Source of the DNA: an uncultured Phycisphaerae bacterium
GTDB taxonomy: Bacteria > Planctomycetota > Phycisphaerae > Sedimentisphaerales > Anaerohalosphaeraceae
NCBI GenBank assembly: GCA_937920485.1
Contig: CALETL010000231.1
Span: forward strand, 1 to 11,415
Direction: 5' to 3'
DNA: 11,415 bases
Positions 1-6,350 of the stretch are shown in pieces (position 1 is the first letter of the stretch; each line of letters begins with the position of its first letter). Below the pieces are notes generated by a model, which had not been told where the DNA came from, did no database searches, and saw only the letters and a program-made list of their open reading frames with translations. The position numbers were made by a program, and so were the translations under genes.

Positions 1-678
1 CTCTTCTGTCGTTGCATCGACAATAATAGAAGCGGTGATTTGGCGATTCTGACTTTCTTTTGCCAATGTGTACCATGGACGTTCTCGAGGATCGTATCCA
101 TCCGGCAATGCTTCGGTTTCACGTCCGGGATAACTGGTATGCAGGCCGTTATCAAGTGACGTGTAATGCCACAATGTCCGGCCGCGGTTGGCTTGGTATA
201 ACTGATGATAAACATCTGTCATCGTTGACAAACGTCCCAAATCTCGCTTCACTATTTCAGGTTTTGTATCGCCTACAAGAAATAAACGCTGATGCTGAAA
301 ACTCACGCTGTCCGAAAACGGGTGTTCTTTAAGCCACCGCTCAACTGGAACTTCCAGCTCAGGATTAAATCCAAATTGCCAGTCTTCCTCAGGTGCAGAC
401 ACTTTCGGAGCAGAGTCGGCTAACCGCTGCTCGATCTCTTGGGCCTGCAATTGCAAAGCCAGTCGGAGGGAGTTGTTAGATCCCATAACAGCTTCACGAT
501 AGTTGTGAATGAGGATTTTAATGCCCTCTGCAGCATCGTGAAATTGCTTGGTTTCAATATCACGGGCAATTTGTGATGAAAGCCGTTTGATTGAAAAGCG
601 TGTCAGGAACACGGTAATCAGAACCGGCAACAACGAAACGGTCAGTAAAAGAATCAGTAATTTGTGTCGAATCTTCAT
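1..678 (-). CDS. Membrane sensor with dCache-like extracytoplasmic domain (N-terminal part only, cut by window edge)
   Basis: The reading frame is open from an ATG at 678 to the window edge and gives the first 226 residues of a longer protein. A short basic start is followed by a transmembrane segment at about residues 7-26. The next ~200 residues should lie outside the cytoplasm and carry an amphipathic helix (about 35-90) like the first long helix of Cache domains. The motif YDPRERPWY at 195-203, preceded by a YPG at 183-185, is a strong signature of dCache_1 ligand-binding domains. The second membrane helix, HAMP and output domain lie beyond the edge. The start follows the STAS stop codon by 9 bases with no clear Shine-Dalgarno, so translation is probably coupled. 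The STAS neighbour suggests a PP2C/SpoIIE-type (RsbU-like) phosphatase output. A histidine kinase, diguanylate cyclase or chemoreceptor is also possible. Confidence 0.85.
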   Translation of the reverse strand, partial: MKIRHKLLILLLTVSLLPVLITVFLTRFSIKRLSSQIARDIETKQFHDAAEGIKILIHNYREAVMGSNNSLRLALQLQAQEIEQRLADSAPKVSAPEEDWQFGFNPELEVPVERWLKEHPFSDSVSFQHQRLFLVGDTKPEIVKRDLGRLSTMTDVYHQLYQANRGRTLWHYTSLDNGLHTSYPGRETEALPDGYDPRERPWYTLAKESQNRQITASIIVDATTEE

Positions 679-687
679 AAGAATGGT

Positions 688-1080
688 TTACTGGGCAGAA
701 TCAAACGAACCGTCTTCCTGCATTCGCTCTTGAATCTTGATCAGATAATTATCCATTTCCGCTGTGCTTTCAAAGACGGTCAATGTCGGCAACAGCCGGA
801 CAATTTCAAAAACCTTTTTGATCTGCGGCTGCATATTGAGCATCATCATTTCACCAGTGCGTTTAGCCAGTGTTGTCTGTGTTTTCATAATCACTCCAAC
901 ACCAGCACTGGTGATCATCTCCAAAGCAGCCATATCAAGAATGATAATTCGAGCACCGGCCGTTAAGGATTTATGAATCTGCTGATCAAACGCCGCGGAT
1001 GTTTCTGAATCCAATTTTCCGGAGATTGTGATTTGTGCTGTGCGGCTGTCGGTTTTAATCGCTGTTATTTTAAGTGCCAT
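688..1080 (-). CDS. STAS-domain anti-sigma factor antagonist (SpoIIAA/RsbV-like)
   Basis: This is a 130-residue soluble protein with a single STAS domain (about 3-112). The conserved strand-turn-helix core reads IILDMAALEMITSAGVGVI. Ser58 in 'ITSAGVG' sits where SpoIIAA and RsbV are phosphorylated by their anti-sigma kinase. The family works by partner switching: the dephosphorylated antagonist binds the kinase/anti-sigma factor and releases a sigma factor or other target. The usual Asp before the Ser is Thr57 here, a mild variation. A short polar tail (about 113-130) follows the domain. The start is supported by AAAGGA about 7 bases upstream. The gene begins 18 bases after the coiled-coil lipoprotein gene and ends 9 bases before the Cache sensor, so all are likely co-transcribed. 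No cognate anti-sigma kinase or sigma factor is visible, and the downstream sensor may supply the phosphatase. Confidence 0.88.
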   Translation of the reverse strand: MALKITAIKTDSRTAQITISGKLDSETSAAFDQQIHKSLTAGARIIILDMAALEMITSAGVGVIMKTQTTLAKRTGEMMMLNMQPQIKKVFEIVRLLPTLTVFESTAEMDNYLIKIQERMQEDGSFDSAQ

Positions 1081-1098
1081 ATCAGTCCTTTCTGTTCC

Positions 1099-2451
1099 TT
1101 ACTTTTTAAGTTTTTTCTTAATAAAAGAATACACCAGTGCTGCGCCAAAGCCTGCTAAAATCAATTGGAATAATCGCCAAACGGCATGATCGATCAGGGA
1201 GCGTATTGCCAAAGTTCCGGCATTTATATCGGAATCTATCGCCTCGTCAAGCCGACCAATGGTTTCGCTAATCTTATCTGCTGTCTGGCCGGCATTAAGC
1301 AGCATGTTGTCAAAGTCACGCATCCCAAATGACGGCGGCGCATCTGCCGGACGGGGAGTGTCGTTTTTGAACATCCCGACAAGTTCCTGGATCGAATCAG
1401 AAGCGTTCTGCCAAGCTACCGCGGCCTCAGTAGCCTGGGCGGCGGTTTCATTAATAGATTGTGATGTGTTTTGAAGCTCGCCAAACGTCTTTTCCAGTTG
1501 TACGGCAGCCTGTGTGGCAGTCTGCATTGTCGTTTGCAATTGCTTCTGACTTTCATCAGATTCTTCAAGAACCGTCAACAACTCCGCTCTAAGCTCAGAG
1601 GGCATGGAATCCAAAATTTCGACCAATTGGGTACTGCTCTGTGAGAAATCATTCAAGCTGGTCAGGAATGATTGTGTCATTTCGGATTCTTCGAAGTCAT
1701 CGATCAGGATTGACATTTGCCATCGGGTTGATTCAGGCAATTGCACAGCAACATCGGTAAAGCGTTCAACTGAATCGCTCACTTTACGAATCGAGGTGGC
1801 GGTGTTATCCACGCCTTCCATTGCTCGAATGGGTGCCATTGGAATGCTGAGGGTTCTCATGAGTGCACTGGATTCTTCTTTTTCTTCATCTTCGTCTAAA
1901 GTCGGATAAGCAATCAGGTTAGCATATAAACCCGTAACAGGGTGTTCTTGAGCAAATTCTTCCAAATCCTGCTGAACCTGTTCAAGTTCGCCCTGCTTCA
2001 AGAACAATTCTGCAATACGAATCATTTCACTTTCAGCATTCTTGATAAAATTAACAACTGTTGGCTGCTGCTCCTCATAAAGTCGACTGCCCTCTCCGGC
2101 TTCCAAATATATCCGAAGCCGAATGACAAGCGACCATGTATCCACAAACGCAATAATTGGATCTTCCGAAGCCGTCATTGCATGCAACGCCTCAATAACC
2201 CGGACTCGCATTCGGAAACCTCTGCGCTGTATACGGCTTGTTTGGGCCGCAACACTTATATCCCCACCAGTCTGCTTCAATGATGCAATAAAGACATTTT
2301 CAAATCGAGTCAATTCGTCTCTGAGCTCAGCTTTGGTGATCTGGCCATTTTGCGGCATCTGTTTTCGGCGAGAATTTCTGGTGGCACTCTCGCCACAACC
2401 AACGATTCCCACTATGATAACACACAGCAGAACAACATTTATCGACTTCAT
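1099..2451 (-). CDS. Coiled-coil lipoprotein with C-terminal transmembrane anchor
   Basis: I do not recognise a family. I chose the ATG at 2451 because AGGAG lies 7 bases upstream and the product then begins with a clear lipoprotein signal: a hydrophobic stretch at 4-18 and the lipobox I-V-G-C with Cys19. The same frame is open back to 2661, but that stretch overlaps the upstream lipoprotein gene. The 450-residue protein is mostly helical and acidic. A basic patch (about 72-86) is followed by helices, a very acidic segment (186-193), and a long Gln/Thr/Ala-rich region (about 290-358) resembling the coiled coils of chemoreceptors. A transmembrane helix at about 424-444 is followed by a KKKLKK tail. 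Lipid anchor plus a C-terminal helix with a basic end places the body in the periplasm. Linkage to STAS and Cache genes suggests a role in envelope sensing or scaffolding, which is inference. Confidence 0.8.
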   Translation of the reverse strand: MKSINVVLLCVIIVGIVGCGESATRNSRRKQMPQNGQITKAELRDELTRFENVFIASLKQTGGDISVAAQTSRIQRRGFRMRVRVIEALHAMTASEDPIIAFVDTWSLVIRLRIYLEAGEGSRLYEEQQPTVVNFIKNAESEMIRIAELFLKQGELEQVQQDLEEFAQEHPVTGLYANLIAYPTLDEDEEKEESSALMRTLSIPMAPIRAMEGVDNTATSIRKVSDSVERFTDVAVQLPESTRWQMSILIDDFEESEMTQSFLTSLNDFSQSSTQLVEILDSMPSELRAELLTVLEESDESQKQLQTTMQTATQAAVQLEKTFGELQNTSQSINETAAQATEAAVAWQNASDSIQELVGMFKNDTPRPADAPPSFGMRDFDNMLLNAGQTADKISETIGRLDEAIDSDINAGTLAIRSLIDHAVWRLFQLILAGFGAALVYSFIKKKLKK

Positions 2452-2497
2452 AATCTCTCTCCTAAACAGTTGATGGAGTTCACAATGCAATGGTCGA

Positions 2498-2809
2498 TTA
2501 TTCCACTGTCCCGGCAACGCCTTTGACACGCCAATGTATGGTTGAGTCTGGTTGGGCTCGTTTGACATCCATGGGCAGCTCTTTCTCTTCAACCAGCCGA
2601 TATCCCTTTTCCTGCATACACTGGGCCATATACTCAAATTCATAGTCACCGGTCCCGACAAAATCCGACCGTTTATTCAATTCACTAAAACAAATCTCGC
2701 GATCTTTCAGACACTGTTGGTAGCTTTCGCCCTCCTGATACCAATACTGGGCACAACCCGTTAAAAGAAAGCTGATTATTACGACACATAAGATAGAATG
2801 CTTTTTCAT
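2498..2809 (-). CDS. Small Cys-containing lipoprotein, unknown function
   Basis: A 103-residue predicted lipoprotein. The signal peptide has a basic start (MKKH), a hydrophobic core at 6-16 and the lipobox L-T-G-C with Cys19. The mature part is short, hydrophilic and aromatic-rich just after the anchor (QYWYQEGESYQQC). Three further cysteines at 33, 40 and 64 could pair or bind a ligand. The segment 'CMQEKGYRLVEEKELP' (64-79) resembles the M-x-x-K-G-Y-x-L ending of many small bacterial lipoproteins of unknown role. I chose the ATG at 2809 rather than the upstream ATG at 2833 because AGGGA precedes it and it begins a canonical signal peptide. The gene is first in the minus-strand operon, 46 bases before the coiled-coil lipoprotein. 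Lipoprotein status is well supported; function is unknown. Confidence 0.8.
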   Translation of the reverse strand: MKKHSILCVVIISFLLTGCAQYWYQEGESYQQCLKDREICFSELNKRSDFVGTGDYEFEYMAQCMQEKGYRLVEEKELPMDVKRAQPDSTIHWRVKGVAGTVE

Positions 2810-2838
2810 AACGGTTCCCTTCGAATAGTACAAAGTTC

Positions 2839-2867
2839 GTTATACACGCTTTTACCAGCCGTCTTAA
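2839..2867 (-). promoter_or_regulatory. Candidate sigma70-type promoter for the minus-strand lipoprotein/STAS/Cache operon
   Basis: Read on the minus strand, TTAAGA (2867-2862) and TATAAC (2844-2839) are separated by 17 bases, matching the consensus boxes at 4 of 6 and 5 of 6 positions. Transcription would start near 2832, giving a leader of about 23 bases before the ATG at 2809. Position and spacing fit well. Planctomycete promoters are poorly characterised, so this is a prediction by consensus only. Confidence 0.45.
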
Positions 2868-3034
2868 AATTTATACATCATTCCTGCCAACACTCTGGCT
2901 TGATATCGCTATCCAACACATTGTCGGCCGTGGGCTTTACTCAATATTCTATCATCCAAACGATGCTCTTCAAGAGATAGTTTGTTCATTTATGGCTCCA
3001 ATAAAATTGGAACCGGATACCGCAGACCCACTTC

Positions 3035-3054
3035 TTTGTGTTATCGGACACAAA
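3035..3054. repeat. Perfect 7-bp inverted repeat (TTTGTGT / ACACAAA, 6-base loop)
   Basis: TTTGTGT at 3035-3041 is mirrored by ACACAAA at 3048-3054 around the loop TATCGG. No T run follows on either strand, so it is not a standard intrinsic terminator. It lies midway between the two candidate promoters and could be a regulator site or chance A/T-rich symmetry. Confidence 0.35.
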
Positions 3055-3222
3055 TGGCTCACTTAGAGCAGGGTTCTGTTATTTTTAGAAAGCACCGCGA
3101 AGATGTTTTCTTCTCCTGCAGACACCTTGTTTCATCACAATTCACACGAACAGTTTAATGTCTTCCGAAAGAGCCAATATTATCGGGCAAATATAGCAAA
3201 AAAAAGGGTTCTTATCGGCTTT

Positions 3223-3251
3223 TTGACCCGGCCAATGTTGTTTTTTACATT
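3223..3251 (+). promoter_or_regulatory. Candidate sigma70-type promoter for the pil operon
   Basis: TTGACC (3223-3228) and TACATT (3246-3251) are separated by exactly 17 bases and match the consensus boxes at 5 of 6 and 4 of 6 positions. The spacer and surroundings are T-rich. Start of transcription would be near 3258, giving a leader of about 160 bases before pilM that contains the palindrome and stem-loop listed separately. The -10 box is weak. A second TTGACG at 3320-3325, inside the palindrome, has no good -10 partner. Confidence 0.35.
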
Positions 3252-3312
3252 TTATGTGGCACAGCGTGTAAACCAGAGGCGGCAGCCTAAAAATTGTATG
3301 GTTAATCCGAGA

Positions 3313-3324
3313 GTCAATATTGAC
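3313..3324. promoter_or_regulatory. Perfect 12-bp palindrome, possible operator upstream of pilM
   Basis: GTCAATATTGAC reads identically on both strands with no gap. It lies about 55 bases downstream of the candidate pil promoter and about 92 bases before pilM. A short ungapped palindrome in a leader suits a dimeric helix-turn-helix repressor. No regulator gene is in the window to assign it to, so the role is inference. Confidence 0.35.
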
Positions 3325-3342
3325 GACACAGCAAAGGATATA

Positions 3343-3366
3343 CCTGAGCGACTATTAACGCTCAGG
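3343..3366 (+). other. Perfect 8-bp stem-loop in the pil leader
   Basis: CCTGAGCG (3343-3350) and CGCTCAGG (3359-3366) are perfect complements around the A/T-rich loop ACTATTAA. The stem is G/C-rich and should be stable in RNA. An A-rich stretch follows, not a T run, so it is not an intrinsic terminator in the plus direction. It lies about 35 bases before the pilM Shine-Dalgarno and could affect translation or mRNA stability, or bind protein as DNA. Confidence 0.45.
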
Positions 3367-3416
3367 CCAACAGGAAAAGACTTGAGTGATACGACCGGCG
3401 AAATAAGGGAATGCCT

Positions 3417-4391
3417 ATGTTAGGGATGAACGGTAAAAAAATATGCCCGATTGGGATTGACCTTGGCAGTGGGTACCTGCGGATGGTTCAATTGGGCAAA
3501 AACGGTCAGGAACTGTTCCTGCAATCTGCCGCTCTATGCCAAAAGCCCAATGAAATTGAGTTTCAGACACCTGCCTGGCAACACTGGGCCATTGAAACCA
3601 CCCGTGAGCTCATTCGAGAAAATGACTTTAAGGGAAAGGCTGTAGTCACGGCACTGCCATCGGACGACCTTTTCATTGATCCCATAAAAATCCCACGCTC
3701 TTCACTGGACCGTATTGACGATATTATTCCTCAAAAGCTTCAAAAACGACTGCCCTTCCCGGTTGAAAACGCCCTGTTCCAGCATATTGCCATTGATCCC
3801 GGCGAAAAAAACGGCTCCGAAACCGTGGATGTACTGACCGTTTCGACCAACCGTGAGTTGGTCAACCGTCACTTGGCGATTTATGAAAAGGCGGGTCTGA
3901 ATGTCGCGGGCATCAGCATTTGGCCGGTCGCGATGGTCAAAAGTTTTATGAGTTTTTTCTGCCGACGCCAAAACGAACAGGACATCGTTGCGATCCTGAT
4001 CAACGTCGGAACCAATCATACCAATGTTGTCATTACGCGAGGCGAAAACCTGTTATTTGCCCGCGTCATGTCGATTGGATACACACAACTCGAACAGGGC
4101 CAGATGGTCCAGCGGCTGTTCTCTGAAATTGATGCTTGTGTGCGATATTTTGAAGACAGTCCTACAACCAATCGAATCAGCCGGATTGTATTTTTGGCCG
4201 GCAGCGGCACCAGTCGAACCCTGTGCGACCGGCTTGCCGGATTAGCTCAGAAAATGCAGGTATCTGCACAAATTGGTGACGTTATCAGCGCTATTGAAAT
4301 CAATCATGGTCCGAAATGCATTATTGACCGCCGCAACTGTAAAGTTGATTGGGCGACCGCTTTCGGGCTGAGTTTGGAAGGTTTAAATTAA
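3417..4391 (+). CDS. pilM: Type IV pilus inner-membrane assembly protein PilM (actin-like ATPase fold)
   Basis: This 324-residue cytoplasmic protein has the FtsA/actin fold of PilM. The first phosphate-binding loop is IGIDLGSGYLRMVQL (12-26, Asp15). The second is 'LINVGTNHTNVVI' (194-206), and an adenine-side glycine motif 'FLAGSGTSRTLCDRL' spans 259-273. The segment 'RIDDIIPQKLQKRLPFP' (99-115) resembles the helix PilM families use for contact with partners. PilM binds the cytoplasmic N-terminus of PilN and couples the alignment platform to the PilB/PilT motors. Three in-frame ATGs (3411, 3417, 3426) compete. I chose 3417 because AAGGGA ends 6 bases before it, while the 3411 ATG directly abuts that sequence. 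It is the first gene of the operon, and pilN follows after 17 bases. Confidence 0.92.
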   Translation: MLGMNGKKICPIGIDLGSGYLRMVQLGKNGQELFLQSAALCQKPNEIEFQTPAWQHWAIETTRELIRENDFKGKAVVTALPSDDLFIDPIKIPRSSLDRIDDIIPQKLQKRLPFPVENALFQHIAIDPGEKNGSETVDVLTVSTNRELVNRHLAIYEKAGLNVAGISIWPVAMVKSFMSFFCRRQNEQDIVAILINVGTNHTNVVITRGENLLFARVMSIGYTQLEQGQMVQRLFSEIDACVRYFEDSPTTNRISRIVFLAGSGTSRTLCDRLAGLAQKMQVSAQIGDVISAIEINHGPKCIIDRRNCKVDWATAFGLSLEGLN

Positions 4392-4408
4392 TATAAAGGT
4401 GAACGATT

Positions 4409-5110
4409 ATGGCTACAATCAATTTTGTCCCAGATGATTATGTACAGCAGCGACAGGCCAGCCGTGCCAATGTCTTATATTTGATGCTGTTGCTGGCGAT
4501 GCTGGGTGCGATCGGCATTACATTCGGCTTCATCAAGATGCGGCAGCGTGCGGTACAGGCAGAACTGGCCCAACTCAACGAGCGCATGACCAAGGCACAC
4601 CAACAGATCGCACAACTGGATGAGCTTAAAGCAAAAAGAAACAACATGATGAAAACAATGGTTATGACAGCCGAACTGCTTGAGCCGGTTCCCCGCAGCA
4701 TCATTCTGGCGTCATTAACGAACAATCTTCCCTCCGGCGTTTCTCTGCTGGAATTTAAATTGGAAGAAAAAGAGACACAGATTGTACGATCTGCCGCCAG
4801 GCAATCCAGCGGGAGCCAGTATAAAAATAAATCCGCCACAGCGAATGCTCCGGCCGAACCCCAAAAAATAATTTCAACCAACCTGCAGATCAAGGGCATC
4901 GCACCCAGTGACATTCAGGTCGCCGGGTTTATTTCTCGATTAAACGATGCAATTCTGTTTGACCAAGTGTCACTGGTTGAGTCCAAGGAAGTTGAAGTCG
5001 AGAAAATCAAATACCGTGAATTTCATCTCAAAGCAGTCATTAAACCCGATCTGGCACTCACCAAAGAGGATATTGACAATATCCGCCGAGAGCGGGAACA
5101 GGTTATTTGA
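4409..5110 (+). CDS. pilN: Type IV pilus assembly protein PilN
   Basis: A 233-residue bitopic inner-membrane protein. The short cytoplasmic N-terminus 'ATINFVPDDY' matches the I-N-(L/F)-(L/V)-P motif by which PilN docks into PilM. A transmembrane helix lies at about 22-43, followed by a coiled coil (about 44-83) and a periplasmic ferredoxin-like domain. That domain is split by a Ser/Ala/Lys-rich linker (about 130-152), a longer loop than in model PilN proteins. 'SIILASLTNNLPSGVSLLEFKL' (about 98-119) is the typical PilN strand-helix start of that domain. PilN pairs with PilO to form the periplasmic alignment complex. AAAGGTGA 6 bases before the ATG supports the start. Confidence 0.9.
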   Translation: MATINFVPDDYVQQRQASRANVLYLMLLLAMLGAIGITFGFIKMRQRAVQAELAQLNERMTKAHQQIAQLDELKAKRNNMMKTMVMTAELLEPVPRSIILASLTNNLPSGVSLLEFKLEEKETQIVRSAARQSSGSQYKNKSATANAPAEPQKIISTNLQIKGIAPSDIQVAGFISRLNDAILFDQVSLVESKEVEVEKIKYREFHLKAVIKPDLALTKEDIDNIRREREQVI

Positions 5111-5152
5111 TTGTCTGAACAATAAAACAGCCCTATCGAAAGGACCCTTAAA

Positions 5153-5683
5153 ATGACCAGTAGTATTCGATATCTCATATTTTTCATACTCATTGTGGCG
5201 ATGGGATACGTGTCATGGAATTACATGATCAAGCCAGCCAATGAGGATCTGGATCAGAAACGGATTGATATGGAAGCCAAGCGCAACAAGTTGGATGAAC
5301 TGGAAAAAGCCAGTGCAGCAGCCGAAGGTTTGGCCGACCAACTTAAAGAAATTGAACTAGCGATCGAGGCCTTTGAAAGCAAGCTGCCCCCCAGCAGTGA
5401 GATTCATACGGTTCTTGAAAATGTAACGCTCATTGCACAGCGTCACGGCCTGACCCCCAAAAGCATACGCACTCAAAAGAATAAAAACAACCGCGGTTAC
5501 ATCGAACAACCCCTCGAGATGGAACTGGACGGAAATTTCAACTCGTACTATGCATTCCTGCTTGAACTCGAGAAGCTCGACCGTATTACAAAACTGCGGG
5601 AATTAAACGTAAAGAAAACAGAGCGTGAAGGCCAGACAGAAGCGACTTTTGTTATGAGTATCTTCTTTCAGAACGCAGTGTAA
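5153..5683 (+). CDS. pilO: Type IV pilus assembly protein PilO
   Basis: A 176-residue bitopic membrane protein with the PilO layout. A transmembrane helix lies at about 6-22, a charged coiled coil at about 28-80, and a periplasmic ferredoxin-like domain follows. 'LPPSSEIHTVLENVTLIAQRHGL' spans about 79-101 and matches the L-P-x(4)-I-x-x-(L/V)-L pattern of the family. 'LELDGNFNSYYAFLLELEKLDRI'-like sequence at about 123-145 is the conserved strand/helix 'G-x-(F/Y)-x(5)-F-L-x-x-(L/I)-x-x-(L/M)-x-R-I'. PilO dimerises with PilN. AAAGGA sits 8 bases before the ATG. The gene starts 42 bases after pilN, the largest gap in the operon, with no sign of a terminator or promoter between them. Confidence 0.9.
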   Translation: MTSSIRYLIFFILIVAMGYVSWNYMIKPANEDLDQKRIDMEAKRNKLDELEKASAAAEGLADQLKEIELAIEAFESKLPPSSEIHTVLENVTLIAQRHGLTPKSIRTQKNKNNRGYIEQPLEMELDGNFNSYYAFLLELEKLDRITKLRELNVKKTEREGQTEATFVMSIFFQNAV

Positions 5684-5711
5684 ACCAAATTATAAATCGT
5701 GGAGAATAATC

Positions 5712-6350
5712 ATGTTATCGTATCTTAAAGACGCCAATCAATTGCCCGCCTCAGCTGATATGCCGGATAATGATCAGGCAGATAGTAACGTAAATAATTA
5801 TGTAACAGTATCCGGTCAGGGGCAGAAAATCCGTCAAAGCACAATGATACTTGTAACCCTGTTTGCTATCGGAGCCTTGGGGATATGGTTCATGGTCAAA
5901 AAAGCAACGCCTGCAACCGCCAGTGCCGAACCCAGTCAGGACCAGGAACAACTCGAAGCCGCTCTGGCCCAGTTAAAAGTAATGCAAAGCGAAATGGATA
6001 CAGAGATGGATTCAGTCACAGGACGGTTCTACCGGTTTAACAATGTGGAACAGGTTGCCGTTGATGAACTCAAGAAAAATCCTTTCAAAAGAGAGTTGGA
6101 TTACAATCCAGCCTCTGGCAGCGGGGATCAATCTCAGCAGGCAGAGCAAATCCGCCAGGAAGCTCAGGTTATCGGCATGGGGCTGGAATTATGGAGCATT
6201 ACAGCCACTCCTAAAGGCATGTGCTGTATGATCGATGATAAAGTATTGTACCAGGGTGACACATACAGAGACATGATCGTAAAAACAATCGCGGATAAAG
6301 CAGTTACGTTGGAATACAAAGGAACCCCTATTGAATTGAAGATGGACTAA
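5712..6350 (+). CDS. PilP/GspC-like inner-membrane pilus biogenesis protein
   Basis: A 212-residue bitopic protein in the place pilP occupies in proteobacterial pilMNOP operons. A polar, acidic N-terminus of about 42 residues precedes a transmembrane helix (44-62), then an Ala/Gln/Glu-rich helix (about 73-103). 'LKKNPFKREL' (120-129) recalls the (D/N)PF motif of PilP. The last ~56 residues (157-212) form a small beta domain: 'GLELWSITATPKGMCCMIDD' then 'VLYQGD', ending in a 'V-x-L-x-Y-K-G-x-x-I-x-L' strand. This matches the PilP/GspC homology region that meets the secretin N0 domain. Unlike classical PilP it has no lipobox and uses a membrane helix, as GspC does. GGAG sits 7 bases before the ATG. 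The stop codon shares its last base with the pilB start (TAATG), so the two are translationally coupled. The symbol is left blank because similarity is structural. Confidence 0.75.
   Translation: MLSYLKDANQLPASADMPDNDQADSNVNNYVTVSGQGQKIRQSTMILVTLFAIGALGIWFMVKKATPATASAEPSQDQEQLEAALAQLKVMQSEMDTEMDSVTGRFYRFNNVEQVAVDELKKNPFKRELDYNPASGSGDQSQQAEQIRQEAQVIGMGLELWSITATPKGMCCMIDDKVLYQGDTYRDMIVKTIADKAVTLEYKGTPIELKMD

Larger units (their letters stand above)
2810..3416. other. Divergent intergenic region with several short perfect inverted repeats
   Basis: About 600 bases lie between the divergently transcribed lipoprotein and pilM genes. I see no convincing gene. The open frames here lack Shine-Dalgarno sequences and protein-like composition. 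The region holds one candidate promoter for each direction, an inverted repeat TCCAAT-AAA-ATTGGA at 2997-3011, a second at 3035-3054, a 12-base palindrome at 3313-3324 and a stem-loop at 3343-3366. Runs of A (near 3198) and T (near 3239) make it more A/T-rich than the flanking genes. It probably carries the control regions of both operons. Confidence 0.7.

Noticed and set aside
60..332. 90-codon plus-strand open frame
   Set aside because: It lies opposite the Cache sensor frame, whose conserved YDPRERPWY motif shows the minus strand is the coding one.
2452..2661. N-terminal extension of the coiled-coil lipoprotein frame back to 2661
   Set aside because: It overlaps the small lipoprotein gene in another frame and would bury the strong AGGAG site and the canonical lipoprotein signal beginning at 2451.
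3241..3320. GEMM-type c-di-GMP riboswitch in the pil leader
   Set aside because: Some short stretches (GUAAACC, GGC/GCC pairs) recall parts of the consensus, but the conserved core and the two-helix layout are not present.
3103..3423. 106-codon plus-strand open frame before pilM
   Set aside because: It has no Shine-Dalgarno sequence, no recognisable domain, a composition unlike the neighbours, and it overlaps the pilM start, predicted promoter and leader hairpins.
4438..4914. 158-codon minus-strand open frame opposite pilN
   Set aside because: It is a shadow of pilN, which has clear PilN features and a ribosome binding site; the Cys/Ser-rich translation looks like antisense sequence.
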